Shown piece by piece: positions 18,335 to 26,990 of a stretch of 64,000 nucleotides of DNA; position 1 is the stretch's first letter; every line of letters begins with the position of its first letter. A program made the translations under genes and the position numbers. The stretch lies in NCBI RefSeq assembly GCF_000614545.1, contig NZ_BAKW01000004.1, forward strand, positions 1 to 64,000, read 5' to 3'. The DNA comes from Asaia platycodi JCM 25414 (GTDB lineage: Bacteria > Pseudomonadota > Alphaproteobacteria > Acetobacterales > Acetobacteraceae). The notes under the pieces were generated by a model, which was not told where the DNA came from, searched no databases, and was given only the letters and a program-made list of their open reading frames with translations.

Positions 18335-20035
18335 TTACTGCACCCAGATCTGCGAGAGCAGCATGTGGTTGAGGAGGGAATAGTGGTAATTACCAAGACG
18401 CTTCGAGACGAAATCCACATAGCGCATCTGGATGAGCGGAACGAGCGCGCTCTGGTCCATCGCCATCTCGCCCGCCTGCTCCCACAGCGCCCTGGTCAAT
18501 GCGGGATCGAGCGTTTTGCGCGCGCGCTCCATCAGCGATTGCAGAGGCGCGTAGCAGAAGCCGCTCGCGTTAGTGGCGCTATCGGTATGAAGCCGGGCAT
18601 TGTCGCAGCCCAGAAGCGCATCGAGAAAGGTCGAGGGCGACGGATAATCGGCGTACCAATAGGCCAGGCTGATCTGCACATGATTATCCGAATTGCGCGC
18701 ATAGCCCTCTGCCGTCGCCGGCGTCATCGGTCGGACGCTGGCGACGAAGCCGAGGCTCTGGAGCATGTTGCGCAGATAGACCCCCATCCCCAGACCGATC
18801 GCCTGGTTGGGCACGATGAGCGTGACACGCCGTCCGGCCTGACCGCTCTTGCGAATGAGAGTGCGGGCGCGCTCCATATCCGGCCCTTGCCACATGCCTG
18901 AAGAGGCGACCTGCCCGAAACGACAGGGAATATCCGCACCCGCTATGCCATGCGGCACGATCTGACAGAGCGGCTCGGCAATGGCGCTGCCGCCATAGAG
19001 AATAGCCATGGCGTGACGATCGACGGCGTGGTTGATCGCCTGTCGCACCTCCAGCGAGTCAAAAGGTGGCTCATGCACGTTAAGCGCCAGATAATAGAGA
19101 CCCAGCAGCGGCTGAAGATGCACCTGATCGGTAAATCTCGCGCCCAGTTCACCCAGCCTGTCCTGCGGCTTGGCGTCGAGCATCGAATCATAATTCCCCT
19201 GTTCGATCGCTGTGACCTCGGCCTCATCGGAGAGACCAAAATCATAGACGACGCGATCGACGTAACCTTCGCTCTGCGCTTGCGGATTCCAGACCCGAAA
19301 ATACGGATTGCGCTCGATCACGAGCTGACGCGCCGGATCGTACTGAGTGATGCGATAAGGGCCTGTGCCCGGCAACGGCGTCAGAGCCGACTCGGTCGAT
19401 GGAACGTCTTTCGGCAGGATAACCGCGTGAGGGAAAGCGAGTTTCTGCAGGAATTCGCCATCGGGTGCGCTGAGCCGGATGGTAATCCGGCGCGTTGCGG
19501 CATCGGCGCTTACCCCTTCGAGCACACAATGGGCCGGGTCGGTCAGACAGGCTTTGGCGCCGATGATGGCGCCATAAAATGAGGAGGCGGTCGGACTGCC
19601 AACACGGTAGATACGTCGAAGCGACGCTACAACATCATCGACCGTCACGGGGGCGCCGTTGGAAAAACGTATGTTCTCGCGCAGAGTGAACACCCAGACC
19701 AGCCCGTCGGCGCTGATTTCCGGCAGGGATTCTGCCAGATCGGGCACGACGTCGAGGCCTTTCGTGCCATCGGCCTGACGATAGGTCACCAGCCCGTCAT
19801 ACATGTTCACGAAGAGCTGGATATATTCGCTGGTGTAATTGATCTGGGGGTCCAGCGTGCCACCGGACGCATCGGCGGTCAGATGCAAGATGCCCCCACG
19901 ATGGGGGCTGCCTGTCGTATATCCGTTTTCAGGGGCAGGCGCTGCCTGGGCATCCCCGACACAGACAATCGACAGCGACGCTGCGAGAATGAGCGCGCTG
20001 CCTTTACCTGAAAACCGGGAACGCAGCGTGCTCAT
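18335..20035 (-). CDS. ABC transporter solute-binding protein, family 5 (peptide/nickel type)
   Basis: This is a 566-residue periplasmic binding protein with a Sec signal peptide (cleavage near VGDAQAAPA). Family signatures are TLDPQINYTSEYIQLFVNMYDG, VPDLAESLPEISADGLVWVFTLRENIRFSNGAPVTVDDVV, and LPGTGPYRITQYDP. This family carries oligopeptides, dipeptides, nickel or heme. No permease or ATPase genes adjoin it, so it must work with components elsewhere. Its ATG at 20035 directly follows the TGA of the SCO-like gene (TGAATG), so it is the last gene of a polA-SCO-binding protein operon. The ligand is unknown. Confidence 0.88.
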   Translation of the reverse strand: MSTLRSRFSGKGSALILAASLSIVCVGDAQAAPAPENGYTTGSPHRGGILHLTADASGGTLDPQINYTSEYIQLFVNMYDGLVTYRQADGTKGLDVVPDLAESLPEISADGLVWVFTLRENIRFSNGAPVTVDDVVASLRRIYRVGSPTASSFYGAIIGAKACLTDPAHCVLEGVSADAATRRITIRLSAPDGEFLQKLAFPHAVILPKDVPSTESALTPLPGTGPYRITQYDPARQLVIERNPYFRVWNPQAQSEGYVDRVVYDFGLSDEAEVTAIEQGNYDSMLDAKPQDRLGELGARFTDQVHLQPLLGLYYLALNVHEPPFDSLEVRQAINHAVDRHAMAILYGGSAIAEPLCQIVPHGIAGADIPCRFGQVASSGMWQGPDMERARTLIRKSGQAGRRVTLIVPNQAIGLGMGVYLRNMLQSLGFVASVRPMTPATAEGYARNSDNHVQISLAYWYADYPSPSTFLDALLGCDNARLHTDSATNASGFCYAPLQSLMERARKTLDPALTRALWEQAGEMAMDQSALVPLIQMRYVDFVSKRLGNYHYSLLNHMLLSQIWVQ

Positions 20036-20662
20036 TCAGCCGCGATGGGCAAGCTGGTGGATGCGCGTCACCAGAGCCTCGGTACCGACCGTTGAGTCGA
20101 TCGTGCCAGCATAACGCCCCTTGGGGTCCATGATCACGATGCGTGGAGCGGGCACATGATAGCTCGTGCCATCATCGCCCTTCATCAGCTCGTTGGGCGC
20201 ATGAAATTCCTTCGCAACGCGCTCGATCATGCTGGGCGCGCCCGTAAGCGGCACCACGTGATCGCCGAGCGGCAGGGCATATTTCTTGAGATCTTCGGAC
20301 TCGTCATGCAGGGGATCGAGGGTGATGGCCAAAGGCGCAAGCGAGATACCCTCGGTCGTCAGCGCCTTCTTGGCGTCGCTCATGGATTTCAACACGGGGC
20401 CGCAGAGAGTTTTCGGGCAATGCGTGTCGAAAAACCAGACCATGACCCAGCTTCCCCTGAAGTCGCCTTCGGTAACATTGCCTTCACCCAGCGCCACGAG
20501 GCGATAACTGCCACCGATCTCATTGCCCTGCGTTGAAACGCTGCCCCCGAATTTGTCGGAGAGACGATACCCGCTCCAGCTCAGGGCGAGGGCGAGAACG
20601 AGCACGACCAGCGCAATGCGCGGGGGGGTCCATCTCGTGCGGGGGGTCTTGTTCTTGTTCAT
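20036..20662 (-). CDS. SCO1/SenC-like thioredoxin-fold protein with CX4C motif
   Basis: This is a 208-residue protein with one N-terminal membrane anchor (IALVVLVLALALSWSGY, 17-33) and a periplasmic SCO1/SenC fold. Family features are DFRGSWVMVWFFDTHCP, LAPLAITLDP and PRIVIMDPKGRY. SCO proteins deliver copper to cytochrome oxidase or act as thiol oxidoreductases through CX3C plus a distal His. Here the motif is HCPKTLCG, Cys82 and Cys87 with four residues between, and His169 lies in SYHVPAPR. The DNA around it reads cleanly, so the extra residue is not an obvious frameshift. It lies three bases after polA and directly before the binding protein. Confidence 0.8.
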   Translation of the reverse strand: MNKNKTPRTRWTPPRIALVVLVLALALSWSGYRLSDKFGGSVSTQGNEIGGSYRLVALGEGNVTEGDFRGSWVMVWFFDTHCPKTLCGPVLKSMSDAKKALTTEGISLAPLAITLDPLHDESEDLKKYALPLGDHVVPLTGAPSMIERVAKEFHAPNELMKGDDGTSYHVPAPRIVIMDPKGRYAGTIDSTVGTEALVTRIHQLAHRG

Positions 20663-20665
20663 TGT

Positions 20666-23401
20666 TTAATGTGCTTCCGCCCAGTTCGAGCCAATACCTG
20701 TTTCGACAACCAGCGGCACACTCAGTGTCGCGGCCTGCTCCATCTCGGTGCGCACGAACTCTGCCAGAGCCTCGGCCTGATTGGCCCGAACCTCGAACAG
20801 CAATTCGTCATGCACCTGAAGCAGCATTCTGGCGTCCAGCCCGGTCTGTGGCAAGCGCGCGCCCAGACGCACCATGGCGCGCTTGATGATATCGGCGGCA
20901 CCACCCTGAAGTGGGGCATTGATGGCTTGGCGCTCGGCATAGCCGCGCCGCGCGCCATTCTTCTCGTTGATGCCGGGCACATAGCAGCGGCGCCCGAGGG
21001 GCGTCGTGACATAGCCGTCGCGCTTTGCGTCGTCCTTCGTGCGATCCATGTAATCGCGAATGCCGGGATAGCGGGCGAAATAGGCGTCGATATACCGACG
21101 CGCCTCGCCCGCCGGAATGCCGAGCTGGCGCGAGAGACCGAAGGCGGAAATACCGTAGATGATACCGAAATTGATCGCCTTAGCCCGTCGGCGCGTCAGC
21201 GCATCCATGCCTTCGAGAGGCACATTGAAGACTTCGGAAGCTGTGCGCGCATGAATATCCTGCCCCAGCGTAAAGGCTTCCTTCAGCGGGCCGATATCGG
21301 CCACTTCGGCCAGAAGCCGCAGCTCGATCTGCGAGTAATCGGCCGAAACCAGCACATAGCCTTCTTCGGCGATAAAGGCGCGGCGGATACGGCCGCCCTC
21401 CTCGGTGCGGATCGGGATATTCTGCAGATTGGGGTCGTTTGAGGACAGACGCCCGGTCGTGGTGATGGCCATCTGAAACGAGGTATGCACGCGATGGGCG
21501 CGCGCATCCATCTGCTGCACCAAGGCGTCGGCATAGGTCGATTTCAGCTTGGCCAGCTGGCGCCACGACAGAATGCGCGCAGGCAGATCATGTCCGGCAT
21601 CGGCGAGTTCCTGCAGCACGGAGGAATCCGTGCCCCAGGCACCGGCCTTGGTGCGCTTGCCGCCCGGCAGGTTCATCTCGTCGAACAGGATTTCGCCGAG
21701 CTGTTTTGGTGACCCCAGATTGAAGCTGCGCCCGGCGAGCTCATGAATCTCGATTTCCATCTCCGCCATGCGAGTGCCGAAATCGGCAGACATGCGGCGC
21801 AATTCGGCGGCATCGAGTTTCACCCCTGCCTGCTCCATATCCTTCAGGATCGTGATCAGCGGGCGCTCCATCGTCTCGTAAAGTGCCAGAGCCTGACGCT
21901 CGCGCAAGGCAGGCTTGAGCTTGAGCCACAAACGCAGCGTTACATCGGCATCTTCCGCCGCATATTCCGTCGCCCGCGCGATGGGCACATGAGCGAAAGG
22001 CACGCGGTTGCGCCCGGTGCCGGTCACACTATCATAGGAGATGGGGTCATGTGCGAGATGCAGTCGTGACAGCTCATCCATGCCCTGACCGTGCTCGCCC
22101 GCCGACTGGGCGTAGGAAATGAGCATCGTGTCGTCGATGGGGGCAATGGTGTCGATGCCTGCATGGGAGAGCACCAGCAGATCGTATTTCGCGTTCTGGA
22201 AGATTTTCAGCACCGATCGATCGGCGAGAATGGGCCTGAGCGCCTCAAGCACGGCTTCAACCTCAAGCTGGCCGCCCGCCGGATGTTCGAGTGTGCCCTC
22301 ATGGCGCAGCGGCACATAGGCGGCATCACCGGGCGCGGTCGCCAGAGACAGACCGATCAGCGTGGCCTGACGCGCATTGAGGCTGTCTGTCTCGGTATCG
22401 AAAGCGAAATAGCCCGTCTTGCGCGCACGAGAAAGCCAGGTATCGAGCACATCGAGGGATTGAATGGTCTCGTAGGGACCATAGGGCTTTTCGCCCTCCG
22501 CCACGGGCTCGGGTGCCGCCTGCGGGCGCGGTGAAGCAAGAGCGCCCAACCCCATGCGCTGGATGACAGAATGAAAGCCCATTTTTTCGAGGAAGTCGCG
22601 CAGCACGGCCCCTTCGGGCTCGCGACAGCCGAGGGCCTCGACGGGCTCGGGCAAAGGCACGTCACGCGCCAGGGTCACCAGCTTGAGCGAAATGCGCGCC
22701 GCTTCGGCATGATCGATGAGCGATTGCTGGCGCTTGGATTTTTTCATCTCCGGCGCGGCCGCCAGAATAGCCTCCAGATCGCCGAATTCCTGCACGAGCT
22801 GCGCCGCCCCCTTGGGGCCTATCCCCGGTACGCCGGGCACGTTATCGGTTGGGTCGCCCATCAGCGCCTGAACGTCGATCACACGATCAGGTGTCACGCC
22901 GAATTTGGCCTCGACCTCTTCTTTCCCGATCGGCTTCTGTTTGATTGGATCGAGCAGGCTGACGCGCTCGGTCACGAGCTGCATCAGATCCTTATCGGAC
23001 GACACGATAGTGCAGCGCCCACCGGTTTTCTCGATCACCTCGGCATAGGACGCGATCAGATCGTCTGCCTCGAAACCGGGCAGCTCGATCATCGGCACAT
23101 TGAACGCCTTGGTCGCATCGCGAATGAGCGAGAATTGTGGGCGCAGATCTTCAGGCGCCTCGGGTCGATGGGCCTTGTATTGCGGATAGATCTCGTTGCG
23201 GAAAGTATGGCGCCCCGCATCGAAAATAACCGCGAGATGCGTGCCCACATGATCGCGCAGCAGGCGCTGAAGCATGTTGGTAAAGCCGAATACCGCATTG
23301 ACCGGCACGCCCTCGGGGCTGCTCATAGGCGGGAGCGCATGGAAGGCACGGAAAATGAAGCCTGAGCCATCGACGAGAACGAGATGGGGCGTAGCGCTCA
23401 T
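20666..23401 (-). CDS. polA: DNA polymerase I
   Basis: This repair and Okazaki-fragment polymerase has 911 residues and an intact frame. The 5'-nuclease domain (about 1-290) has LVDGSGFIFRAFHALPP, DALGDPTDN-type VQALMGDPTDNVPGVPGIGPKGA, and SSDKDLMQLV. The 3'-5' exonuclease domain keeps YFAFDTETDSLN and the YAAEDADVTLRL motif, so proofreading is probably active. The polymerase domain shows motif A (VSADYSQIELRLLA), motif B (RRRAKAINFGIIYGIS) and motif C (LQVHDELLFEV). It is the first gene of the operon that continues into the SCO-like protein. Confidence 0.97.
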   Translation of the reverse strand: MSATPHLVLVDGSGFIFRAFHALPPMSSPEGVPVNAVFGFTNMLQRLLRDHVGTHLAVIFDAGRHTFRNEIYPQYKAHRPEAPEDLRPQFSLIRDATKAFNVPMIELPGFEADDLIASYAEVIEKTGGRCTIVSSDKDLMQLVTERVSLLDPIKQKPIGKEEVEAKFGVTPDRVIDVQALMGDPTDNVPGVPGIGPKGAAQLVQEFGDLEAILAAAPEMKKSKRQQSLIDHAEAARISLKLVTLARDVPLPEPVEALGCREPEGAVLRDFLEKMGFHSVIQRMGLGALASPRPQAAPEPVAEGEKPYGPYETIQSLDVLDTWLSRARKTGYFAFDTETDSLNARQATLIGLSLATAPGDAAYVPLRHEGTLEHPAGGQLEVEAVLEALRPILADRSVLKIFQNAKYDLLVLSHAGIDTIAPIDDTMLISYAQSAGEHGQGMDELSRLHLAHDPISYDSVTGTGRNRVPFAHVPIARATEYAAEDADVTLRLWLKLKPALRERQALALYETMERPLITILKDMEQAGVKLDAAELRRMSADFGTRMAEMEIEIHELAGRSFNLGSPKQLGEILFDEMNLPGGKRTKAGAWGTDSSVLQELADAGHDLPARILSWRQLAKLKSTYADALVQQMDARAHRVHTSFQMAITTTGRLSSNDPNLQNIPIRTEEGGRIRRAFIAEEGYVLVSADYSQIELRLLAEVADIGPLKEAFTLGQDIHARTASEVFNVPLEGMDALTRRRAKAINFGIIYGISAFGLSRQLGIPAGEARRYIDAYFARYPGIRDYMDRTKDDAKRDGYVTTPLGRRCYVPGINEKNGARRGYAERQAINAPLQGGAADIIKRAMVRLGARLPQTGLDARMLLQVHDELLFEVRANQAEALAEFVRTEMEQAATLSVPLVVETGIGSNWAEAH

Positions 23402-23519
23402 GCGGCAACCGATCGGAATGAGGTCAACAAGAACAGCGTCTCCTAACTGGGTCCGGCCCGATGCAGGTCTTGGTCACCCGGCTCTGGCCAGCGCGCCCGG
23501 AGGACGCAATACTCAGCCG

Positions 23520-24695
23520 ATGATACGAGAGTTCCGCCCGCATTCAAACCGCTGCCGCGCGTCTTTGCCCAGTTCATGGCGGACTGTCGCGACGCTGCTC
23601 GGTCTCTCGCTGCTTGCCGCCTGTTCTGCCCCCAAACCAGCAAGGGTGCCGCAACCGCGGGGGCAGGAGGCGGCGCTCATCCCCGCCACGCTGCATTTCT
23701 CCCTTTCCGACGGAAGTGTCGCGCCAATACGCGTCTGGCCCGCGACCGGTCAGACCCATGCGATCGTTCTCGCTCTGCATGGTTTTGGCGACAGCCGTGA
23801 CGCGTGGGAATTCTCGGCCCCCCAGCTTGCGGCGGCGGGCATCGAGACCATCGCGCCCGATCTGCGCGGCTTTGGCGAAACACGCAGTCGCGGCGCGTGG
23901 AGCAGCACGGCCCGCATGGTGCAGGATGCGCGCGAAGAAGCCTCTGTTCATGCCCGAAACCCCGGCATCCCGCTTTATGTCATGGGCGAGAGCATGGGCG
24001 GCGCCGTTGCGACCCTGCTCGCCACTGACCCGCCACCGGAGACGATCAGCGGCGTTATTCTGGTCTCCCCCGCTATCTGGCGTTTCGACCCCCTCTCGCG
24101 TCTCATGCTCGACGGGCTGGATGTCATCGCGCCCGACTGGGTATTCACCGGCGCCCATGTCCCCGGCGAGCATATCGCCACCAATAACCTTGCCGCCCTG
24201 AGGCGCCTTTATTTCGACCCGCTCACAATGCATGGTTTCCGGCTCGATACGCTGCGCGGTCTGGTGCACCTGATGGCCAGCGGGCAGGACGCCGCTTCTC
24301 GCGTGCAGCTCCCCCTGCTCGTGCTTTATGGCGATCAGGACCAGATGATCCCGGCCCCTCCCATGGCAGCATTCTGGCAGCACCTGCCGCCTTCGGCACG
24401 GCGCGACGTCATACCGGGCGGGCATCATCTGCTGCTGCGCGACCGCAACGGGCGCAATGCAACGGGTGATATCGCTTCCTGGGTGCTGACACCCGACCGG
24501 CTTTTGCCTCTGGCGGCGATGTGGCGGCGGCTGCATGGATGGCGGCCGATCCGGGACATTTCATGCCCTGACGCCGGAACATTCGGGATGCTGTCCCGCC
24601 CCTGCCAAAGGGCCGTCGCCCTTTGGAAACCCTCGCGTGGGAATATCGGCGATGCAGATTTTGGGACTGGCGCGCTCCTGGAATTCTGGCTATGA
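23520..24695 (+). CDS. Lipoprotein alpha/beta hydrolase (monoacylglycerol lipase-like)
   Basis: ATG 23520 gives a lipoprotein signal with lipobox LLAAC (LLGLSLLAACSAPKP). The fold shows LALHGFGDSRDAWEF, IAPDLRGFGETRSRG, the nucleophile elbow YVMGESMGGAVA, VLYGDQDQMIP (acid) and VIPGGHHLLLRD (His). It probably hydrolyses acyl esters in the periplasm. The ORF tail after about 24530 is suspect: it runs through a GC-rich palindrome and stops just before a tRNA. One added base near 24530 would instead end the protein AAWMAADPGHFMP with a TGA at about 24572. The upstream part of the longer ORF belongs to the polA antisense. Confidence 0.82.
   Translation: MIREFRPHSNRCRASLPSSWRTVATLLGLSLLAACSAPKPARVPQPRGQEAALIPATLHFSLSDGSVAPIRVWPATGQTHAIVLALHGFGDSRDAWEFSAPQLAAAGIETIAPDLRGFGETRSRGAWSSTARMVQDAREEASVHARNPGIPLYVMGESMGGAVATLLATDPPPETISGVILVSPAIWRFDPLSRLMLDGLDVIAPDWVFTGAHVPGEHIATNNLAALRRLYFDPLTMHGFRLDTLRGLVHLMASGQDAASRVQLPLLVLYGDQDQMIPAPPMAAFWQHLPPSARRDVIPGGHHLLLRDRNGRNATGDIASWVLTPDRLLPLAAMWRRLHGWRPIRDISCPDAGTFGMLSRPCQRAVALWKPSRGNIGDADFGTGALLEFWL
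24605..24626. repeat. GC-rich palindrome CCAAAGGGC/GCCCTTTGG
   Basis: Arms CCAAAGGGC and GCCCTTTGG flank a four-base loop. It resembles short mobile-looking palindromes placed after genes elsewhere in the window (61200, 44933). It lies between the probable true end of the hydrolase and the tRNA, so it may end transcription of the hydrolase. Confidence 0.5.
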
Positions 24696-24707
24696 AGCGA
24701 TCCAGCG

Positions 24708-24784
24708 GGACCCGTAGCTCAGCTGGATAGAGCGTCGCCCTCCGAAGGCGAAGGTCGAAGGTTCGAATCCTTTCGGGTCCGCCA
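24708..24784 (+). tRNA. tRNA-Arg (anticodon CCG)
   Basis: The cloverleaf is complete. Acceptor arms GGACCCG and CGGGTCC pair fully. The D arm is GCTC-AGCTGGATA-GAGC. The anticodon stem TCGCC/GGCGA closes the loop CTCCGAA with anticodon CCG, which reads CGG codons. The T arm is GAAGG-TTCGAAT-CCTTT with one G-T pair. The discriminator is G and CCA is encoded. Its length is 77 bases. Confidence 0.97.
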
Positions 24785-25115
24785 TTTTCTGCAACATTCC
24801 GGTTCTGCGCTGCGACGCCCCCCAACCACACTCGCTGATGGCTTTACCGATTATCGGCGCCCTTGTGATCGAACGTCCGATGTCGATTCCCACTATATTT
24901 GCGTTGCGCGATAGCAGGACGCCGACCTCACACACGCTAAGGCCAGATTGGGTCCGCTCCCGCTTCTGCGCTCCAGCCGTCGACGCAACTGGTTTTCCTG
25001 CTATTTTCTGAAACGACGCTTTTGCCATTACGGGCGTGCAGAAACATGGCGCCGCGGTCTGAAGCAATCATAACCGAAAGGCACATTGCTGGAGCGCAAT
25101 CAGAATGGAAGCAGC
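24785..25115. other. Gene-free stretch after tRNA-Arg
   Basis: There are 330 bases without a credible ORF. The minus-strand reading through here into the tRNA is a spurious antisense-tRNA protein. No integrase gene and no repeat of the tRNA 3' end was seen, so an integrated element is not supported. Confidence 0.5.
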
Positions 25116-25490
25116 CTAAAGAACCGCGGCTTCGGCGAGCCTTGCATCTGTCTCGCCCTCACCGCCGCTCAGGCCAAGCGCGCCGATGACCTTGCCATTC
25201 ATGTTAATCGGCATGCCGCCGCCTGCGGGGAGCATGTTCGGCAGGGTGGCGATCATCGTTTTCCCTGCGTGGAGTGCCGTTTCCATCGCTTCGGTTGGGC
25301 GCAGGAACAAGGCCGAGGTTCTGGCTTTGAGAAGGGCCAGCTCGATGCTGCCGAGCTGGGTGCCGTCATCTTTCTTGAAGGCGACCAGATGGCCGCCTGA
25401 ATCGACAACGGCCACGGCGACACTTACCCCGCGCTCCCGGGCCAGATGAAGCGCCTTGTCGATATAGGTCAGGGCCATGGTGAGCTGCAT
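25116..25490 (-). CDS. GlcG/HbpS-family small protein
   Basis: This is a 124-residue protein matching the GlcG/HbpS (DUF336) family: MALTYIDKALHLARERG, VAVAVVDSGGHLVAFKKDDG, ALLKARTSALFLRP and the glycine-rich MLPAGGGMPINMNGKVIGALGLSGG. Members bind heme or small metabolites and often accompany glycolate, propanediol or other oxidation genes. There is no signal peptide, so it is cytoplasmic here. It has no such partner nearby and appears monocistronic. The function cannot be refined. Confidence 0.88.
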   Translation of the reverse strand: MQLTMALTYIDKALHLARERGVSVAVAVVDSGGHLVAFKKDDGTQLGSIELALLKARTSALFLRPTEAMETALHAGKTMIATLPNMLPAGGGMPINMNGKVIGALGLSGGEGETDARLAEAAVL

Positions 25491-25593
25491 CGGAAACCTC
25501 TCTGAGTGAAGATCACAGAGAGTGTAGCGTCAAAGCTCCTTCTCTCCGAGCAGGGCGAGATTAAAACTATCTATAAACCGGCCACATTCTCAC

Positions 25594-25860
25594 TCAGTGA
25601 TGCAGGAAACCCATGCCCGTCTGCAGGGCAGTTCGGGCAATTTCGGGCCAAATGCTGCCTCCGGAAGGACCACCACCGGCCCTTCCCTGCTGCGCGCCAG
25701 TGGTCTGGCCCGGATCGTCAGTTGTTCCCGCGCCGACATCCATATCGGGCTGGGTGCGTGGGGCGCAGCCCGCGAGAATCAGGCCTAGACAGACACAGAG
25801 CATCAGGCGTCGAAATGCTGCCGTCGCTGGGTGCAACAGCCTTGTCTGGGGCCGGCTCAT
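25594..25860 (-). CDS. Small lipoprotein, 88 residues
   Basis: ATG 25860 (MSRPQTRLLHPATAAF) is preceded by GGAAG with five bases of spacing and overlaps the stop of the upstream gene (ATGA). A hydrophobic segment ends in lipobox ILAGC (LCVCLGLILAGCAPR). The mature part is Gly/Gln/Asp-rich with a short amphipathic end (IWPEIARTALQTGMGFLHH). It is probably an outer- or inner-membrane lipoprotein coupled to the proline-rich exported protein. No known family. Confidence 0.62.
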   Translation of the reverse strand: MSRPQTRLLHPATAAFRRLMLCVCLGLILAGCAPRTQPDMDVGAGTTDDPGQTTGAQQGRAGGGPSGGSIWPEIARTALQTGMGFLHH

Positions 25861-26186
25861 CGCTCTTCCGGCCCGCCCTCGGGAGGCGGTGGCGGCGGAC
25901 GGCATCCATGACGATGCGAGCCGCGCCGATCGTCACCATCGGGCGGTGGCGGGGGGCCTTCGTCGCTACCTCGTGGTGGTGGTGGCGGACGGTCTAAGGA
26001 AGGAGGGCGTCTGCAACGCTGCTGTGCACCCTCACCCGGTGACGGCGCCCCCTCGACGGCGCTGACCGTCGGGGAGGACGTATAGACCTGCCCGTTATAG
26101 ACCGTACCGCTTTGCGCCAGAACCGCGCCGGACGACGAAGCGTAAAGGAGCAGCGAAAGAGCGGATATCGTGATCCGGCGTGTCAT
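25857..26186 (-). CDS. Exported proline-rich protein
   Basis: Start MTRRITISALSLLLYASSSGAVLAQ at 26186 gives a clean Sec signal peptide. The mature part has SGTVYNGQVYTSSPTVSAVEG and then proline runs (PPPPP, PPPPPP) separated by Asp, Arg and His. The 109-residue protein is low-complexity towards the C-terminus. It is coupled by ATGA overlap to the lipoprotein, suggesting a two-gene envelope unit. No function is recognised; the SD is weak, so the start is uncertain. Confidence 0.5.
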   Translation of the reverse strand: MTRRITISALSLLLYASSSGAVLAQSGTVYNGQVYTSSPTVSAVEGAPSPGEGAQQRCRRPPSLDRPPPPPRGSDEGPPPPPDGDDRRGSHRHGCRPPPPPPEGGPEER

Positions 26187-26339
26187 TGGTTGGCGCGACC
26201 CCGTCTGGAAGATTATCAGTCTTCCTCTATGACAGGGACGGTCGATCCGCACGAGGAACGAAGGGAAAGGGACTGTAACGGATCTTCGACAACCATGCCG
26301 GATCGGGAATACGGCGCGAGACATTCTGCGCCGGACGGA

Positions 26340-26653
26340 TCAGGTCGCCCATTTCATCAGCACGACGCCAGAAAGGATTAGCAACGCCGCCAGACCGCGC
26401 GCGGGGCTGAGCGCCTCGCCCAGAAATGCAATGCCAATCAGAAATGCGCCAAGTGCACCGATACCGGTCCAGATCATATAGGCAGTGCCGAGAGGAAGGG
26501 TTTTCATGGCCCAGGCAAGCAGTGCCACACTGATCGCCATGCCGAACAAGGTCACGACACTGGGCATGAAACGCGTAAAGCCAGCCGACTGCTTCATGGC
26601 GGCAGCCAGATAATTTCACTCAAACCTGCAAGAAAAAGCGCGATCCACGCCAT
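26340..26653 (-). CDS. SMR-family exporter, SugE/Gdx type, guanidinium exporter (frameshifted)
   Basis: Small multidrug resistance proteins of the SugE/Gdx subtype export guanidinium in exchange for protons as dual-topology dimers. ATG 26653 with GGAGG five bases upstream gives MAWIALFLAGLSEIIWL. The frame then breaks near 26603. Adding one G restores EIIWLAAMKQSAGFTRFMPS, and the rest (LPLGTAYMIWTGIGALGAFL, LILSGVVLMKWAT) follows, for 104 residues and four helices, exactly the family length. The Glu in SEIIW is the essential proton/substrate site. An upstream two-hairpin element of guanidine-II type supports the Gdx rather than Qac subtype. Confidence 0.88.
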
Positions 26654-26678
26654 GGCGGCCTCCAGAACTCGGGTTCCG

Positions 26679-26736
26679 CCGGGCCGTCCCGGTCTTGACT
26701 CTCCGCTGGAGGCAGGAACGTCGTCGCTGCGTGCCT
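26679..26736 (-). promoter_or_regulatory. Candidate guanidine-II (mini-ykkC) riboswitch
   Basis: There are two hairpins on the minus strand. The first (26736-26710) has outer stem AGGCA/TGCCT and loop ACGA; the second (26692-26679) is CCGGG-ACGG-CCCGG. The 17-base linker and the two ACGR tetraloops are the hallmark of the guanidine-II riboswitch, in which the two loops bind guanidinium and dock together. The second hairpin ends 25 bases before the SMR start, close to the SD. The gene controlled is the expected SugE/Gdx type. Confidence 0.8.
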
Positions 26737-26990
26737 AATCTAGCGCGTGAGGCACCGGATTTCAATATTGCGCCGTTTTCTGGCTGCCAATCAGGCAAAA
26801 ACTGCCCTCTCTCAATGCGCAGGGCCATCGGCAGAAAACGAGAGAAAGCGCCGGACTGCGTCTCGATCAAAACACAGCCCGGCGCCTCTGTCCGCAAGAA
26901 ATGGCGCCGATAACGGACCCCAGTTCTCACCGCAATCAGCCCCTCACAACGCGCCACGCTTTTTGAGCGGAGAGCGCAGAAGGAAGACGG

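Noticed and set aside
24690-25067. Minus-strand ORF of 125 codons over the tRNA
   Set aside because: Its end reads ADPKGFEPSTFAFGG-like sequence, the known false protein from the antisense strand of a tRNA gene; the rest has no SD or domain.
24708-25115. tRNA-Arg as an integration site
   Set aside because: No integrase gene and no direct repeat of the tRNA 3' end was seen within the following sequence.
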